Assembly (NCBI GenBank): GCA_002102555.1
Contig: MCFL01000028.1
Coordinates: 268,275-332,274 of the forward strand
From: Catenaria anguillulae PL171
Lineage: Eukaryota > Blastocladiomycota > Blastocladiomycetes > Blastocladiales > Catenariaceae
DNA: 64,000 nt
Reading direction: 5' to 3'
Below are positions 46,601 through 58,132 of this stretch, piece by piece. The notes below the pieces were generated by a model. It saw only the letters and a program-made list of their open reading frames with translations, ran no database searches and was not told the DNA's origin. Numbering within the stretch: position 1 is the first letter of the stretch; every line of letters starts with the position of its first letter. The position numbers and the translations under genes are program-made.

Positions 46601-49600
46601 GTCATAGCGAATCGAGGTGCTCGAAGCGCCGACGGCGAGTTTGGTTGGACTGGATGCTGTATTCTTGACAGTGACGCTGAACTTGGTGCATTCGCCACGA
46701 CGGACTTGCACTTGAACGCTCTTGCCGGGTTTGGGCGACACGACCTCGGCACGAGATACGCAATAGTACCCCAGCAACTCGACCACCTTGATGATCTTGA
46801 ACGACGGCGAACATTCTCCGGGGTCGCAGCGGAATCCTCTTCGGCAGCAAACGCCAGCAAACCGCGAACCTTGATGCTCTTGCCCTGCTGCAGCGCTTGC
46901 ATGTCGTCTTCGGTCAACTGCTCGGGCGAGAGCGGCGTGCCAATCGTACAAGTCCAGTCGGCACCAGGGGCAGCAACCATGACGGGCCCGCAAGGTTGAG
47001 CACGGCCATCAGTAGAGGCAGAGAAGCAGCGGTCGCCGGTGCGGGCTCGATTGTCAACAGACTCGGATCTTGACCGCCATTCGGCTGCACTTCGAGCCGC
47101 AAATCGCTGTACGGCAGGACGCGCAATGGCCGCGACGACGAGTTGGTAATCGTGACGACTTGGCTCATGCCCTCGACGTCGGCCGTCGTCAACCCTGCTG
47201 ATGCCTGATTTGACGCCTGGTAAACAAAGATATGATCCCACTGGATTAAAGGCAAAGGCGTCGTCCCTTGTACTTCTTTGGCGGGCGGTAGCTGAGCAGG
47301 CGCTTGAAGAAGCATGGTTTGTGGGTCAACGAGCAGCGTGACCATGATGGCCGATACTTGCTCGGGGCAATTGACATTGGTCACGCACACCGTCTCGCAA
47401 AAGTACCCGAATGCGCGTGGGTTGACTGTGATTGCGACAGTGGCCCGTGGCGACGAGATTCGGTTAGCGACTTGGTCTTCCTCGGCAGTCGTGCCCGTTG
47501 AGGCTGACGCGTTTGTTGACGCTCCACGGAGCACGGGCATGTAATCATGAATCGTGACCAAATCGGGATTTGAGCAAGTGATCCGGTAATGGAGCGGCAT
47601 GCGGTCGCTCAGGTTGAACACGGTAAACGAAGTCTCAATCCCACACACTTTGGAGACGCTGCCCAAGTTGATGAAAGTCGACGACACCGAGAGTACCGAT
47701 GGCCCAATGACGGCTTGGAACTTGAGATGCTGTGCGCAAATCTCGTCCCCAGTGCCAGTGCCACCTGCTGAGCGCGAGTACGACGTAAACTTGAACCCAC
47801 CAACCAGTTGCCGGGATTCAAAAGTGACCAAGCTCTTCTTGCCCATGACCAACGGCGGCTGCGTGAGGTTGGGCTGCACGGCCAAATACGCAACAGCTGT
47901 CTGATGCGGCTCGAGCACGACTTCGGAAAAGGGTAGTGTGCAATCGAGGTTGGCAAACGCGCCGACTTGTTGCGACAGGGTGCTTCCCGCGGATACGGAC
48001 ACGGGCTCAGGCATGTTGTTGGTAATGCGGACGGCCGATCGAGCAGTGAACCGCTTGGGGTTGTAGCAGTAGCCGAGGTCGACTTCCTGGATCGGAACAG
48101 CGGAACCCACATCGGAGGTTGTGTTCGAGTCCGAGGCAGAGGGGAGAACGCCTTGGGTAAACATGAGCCCGTCCTTGTACACGGCTGTGAAATGAACAGT
48201 GAAGATTTGCGGGAAACCCTGGCAAACGACCCCAAGAGCGTATGACTGCCGCCCACTTGATTTCGGCACCACGGTGGCGTTAATCACCCGGCGCTCGCCT
48301 GGCAAAACTTCACCCAAGCGATCTGATGGCGCAACGGCCGGGTCTTCGGTCGAGTATGACGCAGGTGCAGTCCCGGTATTGATGAGCACAAAGTAAAACG
48401 TATTGTCTTGACCTATCGGGAATTTGCCGACGTCGACGACAAGCGTTTCCAAGTATGCTGTTGCGGTGGATACTGGCACCGGTTCGACTTTCTTGTCGTC
48501 GGTTGACAGCTTGCTTGAATGCGGGGCAGTAGGTGGTTCGGCAGGGTTGGCGACGACTGGACGTAATGATTCCACAACCGGCTGCCCATTACTGAATGCG
48601 TGCGACACGTCCATGGAAGGTAAACCAATGGGAGCTGCGAGCGCGGGGCCAACGGAGGAGAGCGAGCGTTGCCGCGGCGTCGAGTCGCCACTTGGATGAA
48701 CGGTTGTCTCCAGCGTAGCAATGAACGACGTTTGGTCATAACAGACAAGACACGAGTATGCAACCTTCTTGAGCAAGTCCGTGTTCTTGTGCTGGTGAAT
48801 GAGAATGAACCTTTGCACGCAACCGCACCGCTGGTTTCGGAGTGCGTGGATGCAGACATGGACCCACGAGGCAAGGGTTTGGCGCGAGCAGCGACACCAA
48901 TTTTCATGATGGCAAATGGCTCGACAGGTAACGTCAAGGAGTTGAGCTTGCGCTCGGGTGGCTGGGAGACGACGGGTGTTGCTGATGCAGTCGTCACGGA
49001 CGACGGTGCTGGGGAACGGGGTCTGCACCGACAGTGTCGTCTTGCTGGCTCGTTGACACAATTGTCTCGGCCCCACGACGCAGTTTGGAAATGGTTTCGG
49101 TAATCTTGTCGACCTTGTCCTTGCGGCCCTTGCGTTTGGCAATCTTGAGCTTTTGCTCAAGCACCTCAATCTTGTCCTCGACGTCCTGCACGCCGTGCTC
49201 CATGGTGGCCGACCCAATCACCCAAAACTCAAACTGGACACCGTTCAATGACTCGTCTTCGACGCGGACCGTGAATGTGCGCTGTGTTCGATGGGTGTTA
49301 TGCAAGGTCAGGATGCGCTCGGCGGACAACTCGTTCACCATGCATACTCCGAAATCGAGCGACTCGGTATGGATCGAAAACGACTCGGGCTTGCGGACGT
49401 TGGCCTTGAGTGAAATGACTTGAGAGGTTTCCGGGTTCATGATGTTTTCGACCGTGAGCTTTTCGAAAAACAATCCGGGCATGGTGGGCTGGAATGTAAA
49501 TGTCACTTCGCGCGATCCATGTGGCGGAATCAAACCAAAGCGGTTTTCGAGCAAAACATCACCCGAGGCGATGCTTCCCGTCTTCTTGATTGCGTACGAC

Positions 49601-52600
49601 AGCAGCACATCCGACTTGTTGCGCACAATGATGGTCTTGGACATGGCCGCGTGCAAGTCAATGTTGCCAAAGTTGATGTTGCGCTGGCCAACTTCGAGCA
49701 CACTTGGACACACGATGCAGCGCACGAGCAGCTCCCGAACAGGAAGAACCGTCTGCATGGTGGGCAGCAACGACGAATCAAACTCAACCAGCGAAAACAA
49801 AAGCCGTGCGTCCAACTTTTTGCGACGATCTCGAACACCGGGTGCTTGGAGCAAGGCAACGCACTCGATGGAGCTACCCGGGGCAATGGTAATGTGAGAG
49901 CCGGTAATGGGTACAAGGTCCCCATTGCGAATCACGGCATCCAAAGATTTGCGCAGGGCCACGGTCAGCTTGACAAACTTTTGTTCCAAATTGGGTGGAA
50001 ACGACGGAAGCGTGGCCATGTTGAGGTTTTGCAAAATGTGGACCACCTCGTCAACGGAATTGGACGGTGTGCCAGGCTCGGCTTCAACCACGGCCACAGA
50101 TTGCTTGGCAGAGCTTGGGATTTGCTTTTGCGGAACTGCCAAATCCAAGTACGCTGTTGTAGCGGACGACGACGACGGAGGCGCAAGCAAGTCTGAGTTG
50201 GCACGCTTGATGGTCTTGCGATCCGCCATGCTACCAAGCGTGAGTTTCTTGGCCGTGAGGTTGGACAATTTGGCACCTGTTGACTTGCGCTTCAGGTACA
50301 GGGTGACGCTATCGGAACTTGCGGAGATGCTCAGCACGAGGTTGGACTGCGATACATTTTGCACGCTAAACGTGCGAACCGAGTAGTGGTTGCCGACCAC
50401 GGCGCCGAAATCAAGGTAGTTTGTCGAGCTCGGCGTCATAATGCGGTAAAAGAACGAGTGCCAGGTAATCCGCTGCTTGTCAATGTTTGTCGACCGGACT
50501 TCAATGATTTGGTCATTGTCGCGGTTGAGCAGGTTGAGCACGGTGATTTGCTTGCGGTAGTCTGGGTTGACTTTGCGCGGGTAAATGTCGATCTTGACTT
50601 CGACCGACTGCTTGGGTGGAATCCGAATGTCGTCGCGCAAGCAGCTGAGCACCTTGGACGCAAAAGAGAGCTCGACGCGGGCAGGTACCTCGGACAAGTT
50701 GGTGATGCGGACGGGTGCCGACTTGAGAGTACCCACGTCCGTGTCGCCAAAGGACACAGTTGACGGTGAAACGGAAATAAAGGATGTGCACGTCCGAGCC
50801 TTGCACTGAATCACCCGGCGGTTCTTGGCATACTGCAGAACGACGCGAAATGTGCGCTTGACCAACGTGCCCGCGTTGTAGTCTGAGGCCGACATGGACT
50901 TTTCGGGAAAGTACGAGACAATGACGGTTCGCTCTGCACCAGGTTTGAGCGTCATCTCTTCAATATGCTGTGGCCCACGCGGCAACGGCGGACCATTGCT
51001 TTCCGAGGGCGATGCGCCGAGATTGGATCCACGCATTGCCCCGTTGCCCTCAGGGCCCAGATTTGGTGACGTTGCAGCGCATTTGACATGGAAGTAATGA
51101 TGCCCGCCGTCCCACCGGAAACCCCCGAAATGCCGCCAGTGGTGGTGCTTCCGGGACCCGCAAATCCGCTGCCGGCCAACGTGGAATTGGCCGAACGCAT
51201 TGACCTTGTAGACACGACCGACTCGGAATCGGAATCGTACTCATCACCATCCGCGCCATCTGTGGCCATACCAGCACCAGCACCAACGTTGCCCGTGCCG
51301 GCACGTCGACTCATGGCGGAACGTGACCCGTGGCCACCGCCTGGCAAGGGCGAATGTCCCGAATGGCGCTTGCCGTCGCTGACAGCCATACCGCCGCCAC
51401 CGCCACCGCCAAAGTTTCCTGCCAAGCCAGCGCGACCTGCGAGATCCGCCAGCGACATGTCAACAGAAATGGACCTGCTTGGAACTGGCGATGAGGTCCT
51501 TGATGACCCATTGGACCGCATAGGCATGATCCAATCGTTGGGCGGCGAGCCCATGGCAATCGATCCGTACCCGTCAACGGGACTGTGTCCTGGGCCGCCT
51601 CCACCACTGCCGCCACGTGGATCATTGGTTCCAGACCCAAGCTCGTGAAACAGGCCCAGGGTGTTTGGATCCACGTCCAAATCCAATGCACCCTGCGACA
51701 AATCAAACACAACTGGTCCAGAGGATCCTTCGGCCAAAAACTTGACCTCCATGGGCTGCTCGGAGACATTCTTGACCACCAGCCGGGCAGTGTTCCATTG
51801 GCCTGCGGTAATGTCGCCAAAGTCGAGCTGGTGACCAGACAAGACAACAAGCGATTCGTCTTGCAGAGCAGAGCGCACGACGCAGTGAATGCGGACAACC
51901 TCGACGTTGGCCGCGTCGTTAACATTCTCGAGCTGGATCTCGTACGAAAAGTCACCGAGTTGCTTGGGCTTGTACGTGACGCGGACGCGGCAGTGCGAGT
52001 AGGCCGGAATCGGCTTGGATGTATCGAGTGGCTCACCTGGAGAAGAGGGGCAAAGTGTCAGATGACAAGAAATGTGGACATGTGCGACACGGCGAGTGAG
52101 AATGTACCCGTGTCATAATCGGTAAACGTCAACGCATGCGACACGGCGGCCGTATTCAACGTCCAGTACAAGTCGATCTCGGACTTGTTCCACACAGTAA
52201 AGTCCCGAATGAATGTGCCATCAAGTACACAATCCTCAAACAAGATCCCTTGGTGCGCCACCTCACTCCACAACACAGACTTGCACATGCGTGCCTTGAA
52301 CTTGACCACCATGTTGCAGTCGGCCTTGGCCCCAGACGCGGTAGCAGCTGCAGCTGTGCCCGACACGCTGTTCGCTCGAGACGGGACGAGCGATCGAATC
52401 GCCTGGACTGGCGGTTGCTGCGGCTCTGGTGGAGGTGGCAGAGAGGAGGCGAGCACGATTGCCGTGGAATCCGAGGGCGACCTGGCATCAGAAGCAGCAG
52501 CAGCAATCTCGCGTGGGACCCGATACCCGTAAAACATGAGCATGCCTGCAACCTCCTTGAAGTCGTACGTGTTTGCCTCGTCGTCCGCAGGGGTAAAAGT

Positions 52601-53904
52601 GGCAGGCGTGTCCTCGAGCAACGAGTTTGACGGTGGCGTTGCAGACAAGTTGGAACCCGGTTGACCTGATGCACTGCTCGCTGATGTACCACTGGTGCCG
52701 GCGATTGCCGACGACGACGTGGACGAGTCGTAATGCGCCGCCCCATCGTCCGCGTTGGGTAAGAAAGCCAGAATCACTTTGCGCACCTCACCAGGCTCCA
52801 GCGAATCTCGTCCACGTGGTTGACAAAGTTGAAGAGCTGGTTAAACTCATGAGCACCGCCGAGCCCTCCACCGTAAGCGCCGAGGGCAGCCGCGGTTGCT
52901 GTGTTGGTGACTGTGACGAGTGGTTGAAATGATTTGGAAGCATGTGCGTGGTGGCTGGAAGAGGGGGCGGCCGAGGCCGAGTCACTGCCGCGATCTGAGA
53001 ACAAGGAGCTCATCATGGGGTGCGTGGGGCCACGGGCTGACGCGGTGGGGGTGAGAGCGGCAGACATGGCCGAATCGAGGGTGGTTGCGTCGCGTAACGT
53101 CGATGGAACCACGGGCATGGATGTGGGTGTGGGGCGGAACATGTTGCCGCTACCGCTCGGCGTTGAAAACCCGCTGGCGAGCGAAGTGACAGATCCAGCT
53201 GCGGAGAGTGTATGATACGGCCCCGAGGCCGATGGCGACGCCAAGGAAGAGACATTATCGGAAGAAAATGCAAGCGAGCCTGCCGAATAGAGCGAGTCGA
53301 GGCTAACGGAGGGCGACATGGTGTTGGAGGTGAACGATGGGAGTGACGACGACGATGACGCATTGCTGCTGAGCAAGCGGGCACGATCTGCTGGCGACAT
53401 GGTGGCTGCGGCTGCGGCAACGGCCGCAGCATGGGCAGTGCCCTCAGAAACCAGTGGGCCTGAGTAGCTGGCAAACTCGTGCTTGATAAGGTGAGGAGCA
53501 GGCCCACCTTGCAAGACACTGGATGCATCAACACGGTCACCACTGTCGACGGATGCCGACTCCAAATCGGGCAAGTTTTCATTGTTGAGTTGGAACGCAA
53601 CTTGCCCCGGCAAATTGGTGCGCAACTTGACAAGAATTGGGTCGGGACAGTGGTTGCGGATGTAGAATCGGCGCAGCGCGTGCAATCCATTCCAGTACAC
53701 TTGGTCCAGGTCGACTCGCGGCCCAAGGCTGACTTCGAAGAATGGGGGAATCTTTTCCGAGCGTGGCGGCTGCGCTGATCCGACTGCTGTGGGTGTTGAT
53801 GTGATGCTTGTAATCGGGGTGACGTCGTGGACCGGGCGATTGAGAAAGCGAGTTGGTGGTGGTGGGTGTGTTTGCAACGGTGACAAGATGGTCGAATCGG
53901 TCAT
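43632..53904 (-). CDS. Giant ASH/MSP-domain (HYDIN/CEP192-type) protein, ~3,400 aa
   Basis: Two exons, 53904-52108 and 52036-43632 (intron 71 nt, GTACAT...TCCAG). Seven one-base losses, all the same direction (near 52790, 51080, 49000, 48810, 46985, 46800, 44590), restore exactly 3,403 codons. The chain is a series of immunoglobulin-like beta domains of the ASH/MSP type. Their recurring signatures are L-D-F-G-x-V strands (YLDFGAVVGNHYSVRTFSV, INFGNIDLHAAMSKTIIV, LDFGVCMVNELSAERILTL), N-x-S turns, and P-x-x-S-x-x-V/F strands. Long Ser/Gly linkers lie near 51100-51650 and 52840-53400. A charged helix (EDKIEVLEQKLKIAKRK) lies near 49150. The last ~200 residues form a different helical domain (LEWLTIDFIRRFGDLAWDKV). 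ASH domains mark cilia, flagella, centrosomes and Golgi, so a flagellar or basal-body role is likely. No specific family name is claimed. Confidence 0.78.
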
Positions 53905-56900
53905 TGAAGTAGACGCAGGCAGGTTGGCGGCAAGTTTGAGGCGTTTCCCATTGTCGTATCGATGGCCACTGGGATCGGCGCTGGCCCATTAGCTCCTGAA
54001 AGAAACGGGATCCAGAACGATGTATGCACAGAGAGGCAGAGAGGGAGTTATGCATTGGCCGGTGGAAGTCGCGCTTGTCGATACAGAGACAAGGAAATCA
54101 GACATACTTTTGCGTGTAACCGCATCTGATTCGAATGCCTGTGACGACATGAACGATTTGAATTTCTCGACGAGAGTAAGCCAGCTGCAATAGCCCGTAT
54201 AATTGATTCGCCTTGGCAGATGGGGAGGCCCTTTGCCAACCTGAAGGAAGTGATGGGCTGATACATCGAGGTGAGTCAAGTTGAGGCGAATGAGTCATTC
54301 TAGCACCGGTGATGGCCGTTAGGCCGCACGAATAAGGATCATATCATGGGTCTCATACCACCGTTCACTTGTATGCAAGTCCTGGGACCGTGTAAATGGC
54401 GAAGGCAACTTTCTCAGCAGTGCCAGGTTGAGAGAAGGCCGTGGAGTGAAGTCGGTGGGGATCGTCAATGACGTTGAGAGCAGATCGTCACCCAAAGCAG
54501 TGGAAGCGCTGAGCTTTGGTGAGACGTTGAGAATGCTGGGAGTTGGTTACTTGTCCTAGTTGTGAATGTGGCATGGCGTTGTCTTTGATATTTGTTTGTT
54601 TGACCAAGCTTTCATGTTAGCGTTCGTAGCTGACGATCACGTTCAGTTCGTTGATCAGGATGGACGCCTGCCTGCCCCATCATTCGTGCCATCCCTCTTG
54701 CCACCGCTTCGCAAGTCCGTATATTGAAAAGGACCACTATGAGGGCGAGCGGGCGCGAAAACCAGCCGTCGGACTTTTTGAATGAGAGAAAGATGAGACG
54801 TTAGCTCTGTTACGTATGAGTCGCACCCGCTTTGCCGTAAAAACCGGCCCACTCTCGCCCCAAAAATGGGCGGCGATGAGGATGGGCAACGTCGAGGCTC
54901 CAGTATCGGAGCCTCGAGTGGATCACGTACATGGATGTATTTATCGAGTCCCTTCATTCGATTCATTTCGCCGATCATAAGCATATTTTCCAGTCAGACA
55001 TCGATATCTCGATCTGCATGTTGCAAGCATGAGCTCCAGAGAACGTCACCTTCTTTTTGAAACCGTCCGTGGCGCTGGCAAATTGTTGCAATGTCTCACT
55101 TGGTTTGTCTCCTCATAAAATGTACTCAAATCCATTGGAACAGCCTGTGCATTCTACCGCCACCGGTCCGCCGCAGCATGTGGTTGCGGTACATACATGA
55201 CCGTATACATCTTACCAACGCTGGCGAGGGTTTCGTCAGCTTGGTCAACGTCTCCAGCATCTTGCCTCTCCCGCTTTCGCTTCAACTCGGGTCGGCGCCG
55301 ACGGGTCAACCCCAGATGTATAACTTCCTACCGAGTTCGGTATGCCGGCCACCAGCGAGGCGCCGCAGGCCACAAGCGTAGGCACGCCGACGGAAGAAAG
55401 CGGAGGATACCGGAGACAGGGGACCGGAGACGCCCATATCCTGCAACGGCCAGTTCGTTTGCGAACTTGGAGGTGATGATTTGCTCAACCCCAACCATTC
55501 ACCAGCAGGGGCAAACCGAACAGCCAAGGCGACAAATCCAGTGCTGATGTAAACGCATTCCCTACAAGTCAATTGTCCCCCGCCCCGCGTCTCTCCCGAT
55601 AAATATTCAAAGGATGCACTATAAGAACCACCCTGTGTCCTCATGATTTCATTTCACCCCGTCACCGTGCTATATATTTCACTTTACTCGGTGATATCAG
55701 CTTTGCATCAAGATCCTTGTCTCACACACAAGCCAACGGCCCACCAATTGCAATCGCAACAACCTACCCACCAAACATAGTGCTCGTACGCCTCTCCCTA
55801 TTTCTTTCTGAGCTTTCTTCTGATCGGACAATGCATGCGACAGTTGCCAAGGCATTGGTCATTTGACTTTTCGCGGCAGCGCAGCACGCGCGCTGGCCGC
55901 TGAAAGGTCACATGCCCTCGTCGCCTGCATCGTCATATGCATTCGTACCTACCCGCCCATCGTCGTCATGTTACGTGCCCACCCATCATGCATGGCCGTC
56001 AGCCCAAGAGGATCACTGTCTCACGTTGGCACCTATTACTGCACATGCTGACAGGCAGCTGTGAGAGCTCGCTCGCCACCTGATCGACTCCTTGCAACCG
56101 ACTTTTTGCGTCTTGAACACGGCATATTGAACCACCGTAACCTCAAAGAGGTCAGCATTGCGTATGTCAGTCTCTTATTGATGGTCTTCTTTCGTCTTGA
56201 TCGTCATTTTGCGCTATCCATGGCCAACTCCAAATCGATCGATCGCCTGCCCATTTCTTACCCCCCAGACTCCTCACGTGACTTTTTGGCTCCATCTTTC
56301 ACTCAAATCTCACCCCGTGACAATTTTTTTTGCTTTTTGTCCGTCACACTCCCTGGTCGACGTTATCATTCTGCCATGTGGTCATCTGCAGCTGCAGCCG
56401 GTCCGTCTTGCCTATCTCGGCCACTGCTTGCCATTGAGGCATTCGTGACGAGGCTGGCAGAGTGAATGGCGCGGCTGGAGTTGGGTCGTGTCGTGAGTTG
56501 CATGTCTCGCGCCTCACGTCTCACTCTATTCTCCTATGGTTGCTCATTCGGTCAATCCTTCATCCAACACCGTGCCTGAACGAGTAGGCTCACAGGACTG
56601 GAGACGGTGCACGCATGCAGGAGGGTGGGAACGCCCAGCGTGATGGCATCTGCGGTTGGTTTGTCGGCCAATGGGGTTATAGAATTGTTCTTGTTTTCCG
56701 CTCATCCATGTTGCAACCGGCCCACGAGCAACGAAGAAGTGGTTGAGTGGACTTGGTCGTTTGACCAGCCCTGACGCACCGATCACGGCTTCCAAATTGT
56801 TGCACTGTGCTGTCCACCTTCCGGTCTGTCATACCTACATATTGGCCGTAGGTCCCATATTCTTCGTTCACCTTTTCTGTCTTTACATTTCCCAGCAGCA

Positions 56901-58132
56901 AAGCAGTCTGCTCGCATTTCGGCTTTTGCGTATGGAACATCCGACTCTGATTGTTAACCACCTCAAACAGCTTGCCATTTCCCCATCCCGCCCGCCCTTT
57001 TCGATTCCTTGATTGTCAGGTATGGCACCTACCTTTGGCGACCAAACCTGTGATTTCCCATTACCTGCTGCTTCTGGCCGGCTTCAAGTCGGATTGTGCC
57101 GACTGCTGAGGAGAGCAGCCGTGCTTGGCTCCACCGCCGCCACGCCTGGTCGATCATGCGATCGCTTGGTATACGTGTGTTGGGCTGGGCTGCGCAGGCG
57201 CAAGGCGACAAAAGTCATGCACCTCCCCATACTCGTCTGGTGACCGACCGGCTTTGACAACAGAATGTCATACTTACTTGTTTTCATCCCGACTCCCTCT
57301 ACCTTGACTCGCCTCAGTCGTTCATAGGTTGCTCAAGTCCATACCCGCTGTGTTCATCATATTGCAGCGCTCAGCCTCTCAAGACTGCCCAACACACAAA
57401 CCCACCAGACCATCAACACGCCAGCCAACGCCCGACGCCCAGCCCCTGCCCAGCCCCCAGGCTCTTGAGCGCACATACCGACCCAACGTCATTACGTTTC
57501 TTCTGTTCTGCTGTCAACGTCCTGTATGTTGTTTCTGGGTGTGGCCGCCAACAGCGTGCGGCCGTGGTTCATTTTTGCATGTGTCGCCTGCCTGCTTTCG
57601 CTTTTACTGACTGATTGTTTGCAATCCTAGGCATGTACTCCTCAAGTGTCTCTGACCACCCGACCGGGCCTTGTCCGCTTTGAACATTGAACGGCCGCCA
57701 AAGCGACTGGCCGAATCGTATTTAAAACGTATGATACTTGGGCTGCACTGTTGACGTTTGCACCGTTTCCATTGCTGTAATTTACCCCTCCTCTCCTTTG
57801 CCCGGTCCGTATACCTCCGCATGTCCTGCCGGCCCGTACGCTGTACCTGTTGTTTCACGTTCTCGTCTCAGTCTCCGTCTCACCGTGTTTGCTGTGCTGC
57901 ACCTCCCTCCTCCTCCTCCTGAATCCGTCAATGTAATGTTGGACGGTACTGACACTCGGCCGATACGACGACACTTCAGAGGCATTCATTTCCCTCGACT
58001 CGCCCCAACCAACGAACGCCCTGCTCTCGCTCGCTTGTCGCTCTGTCGCTCTGTCGCTCTGTCCTCTGTCGCTCTGTCACTCTGTCACTCTGAACCAGGC
58101 ACGCATACTTTACCTCGCATTCAACCAGCACC
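53905..58132. other. 4.2-kb gene desert
   Basis: No frame above ~135 codons and no protein motif on either strand. There is a small AT-rich TATATATTTCAC patch near 55670. The last kilobase is C/T-rich leader-like sequence ending in an octamer repeat before the homeodomain gene. I looked for 5S rRNA, U6 and tRNA signatures and saw none convincing. It could hold the regulatory region of the homeodomain gene and upstream sequences of the ASH-domain gene. Confidence 0.4.
58036..58092 (+). repeat. GTCGCTCT octamer repeat in homeodomain-gene leader
   Basis: Seven or so imperfect copies of an 8-bp unit (GTCGCTCT, with GTCACTCT variants) end 41 bp before the ATG at 58133. One unit is truncated (GTCCTCT). 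It is probably transcribed in the 5' leader. Confidence 0.8.

Noticed and set aside
43632-53904. Several separate minus-strand genes in the ASH region
   Set aside because: Frames overlap end to end with one-base shifts only, no start/promoter features between them, and total length becomes divisible by three after seven repairs.
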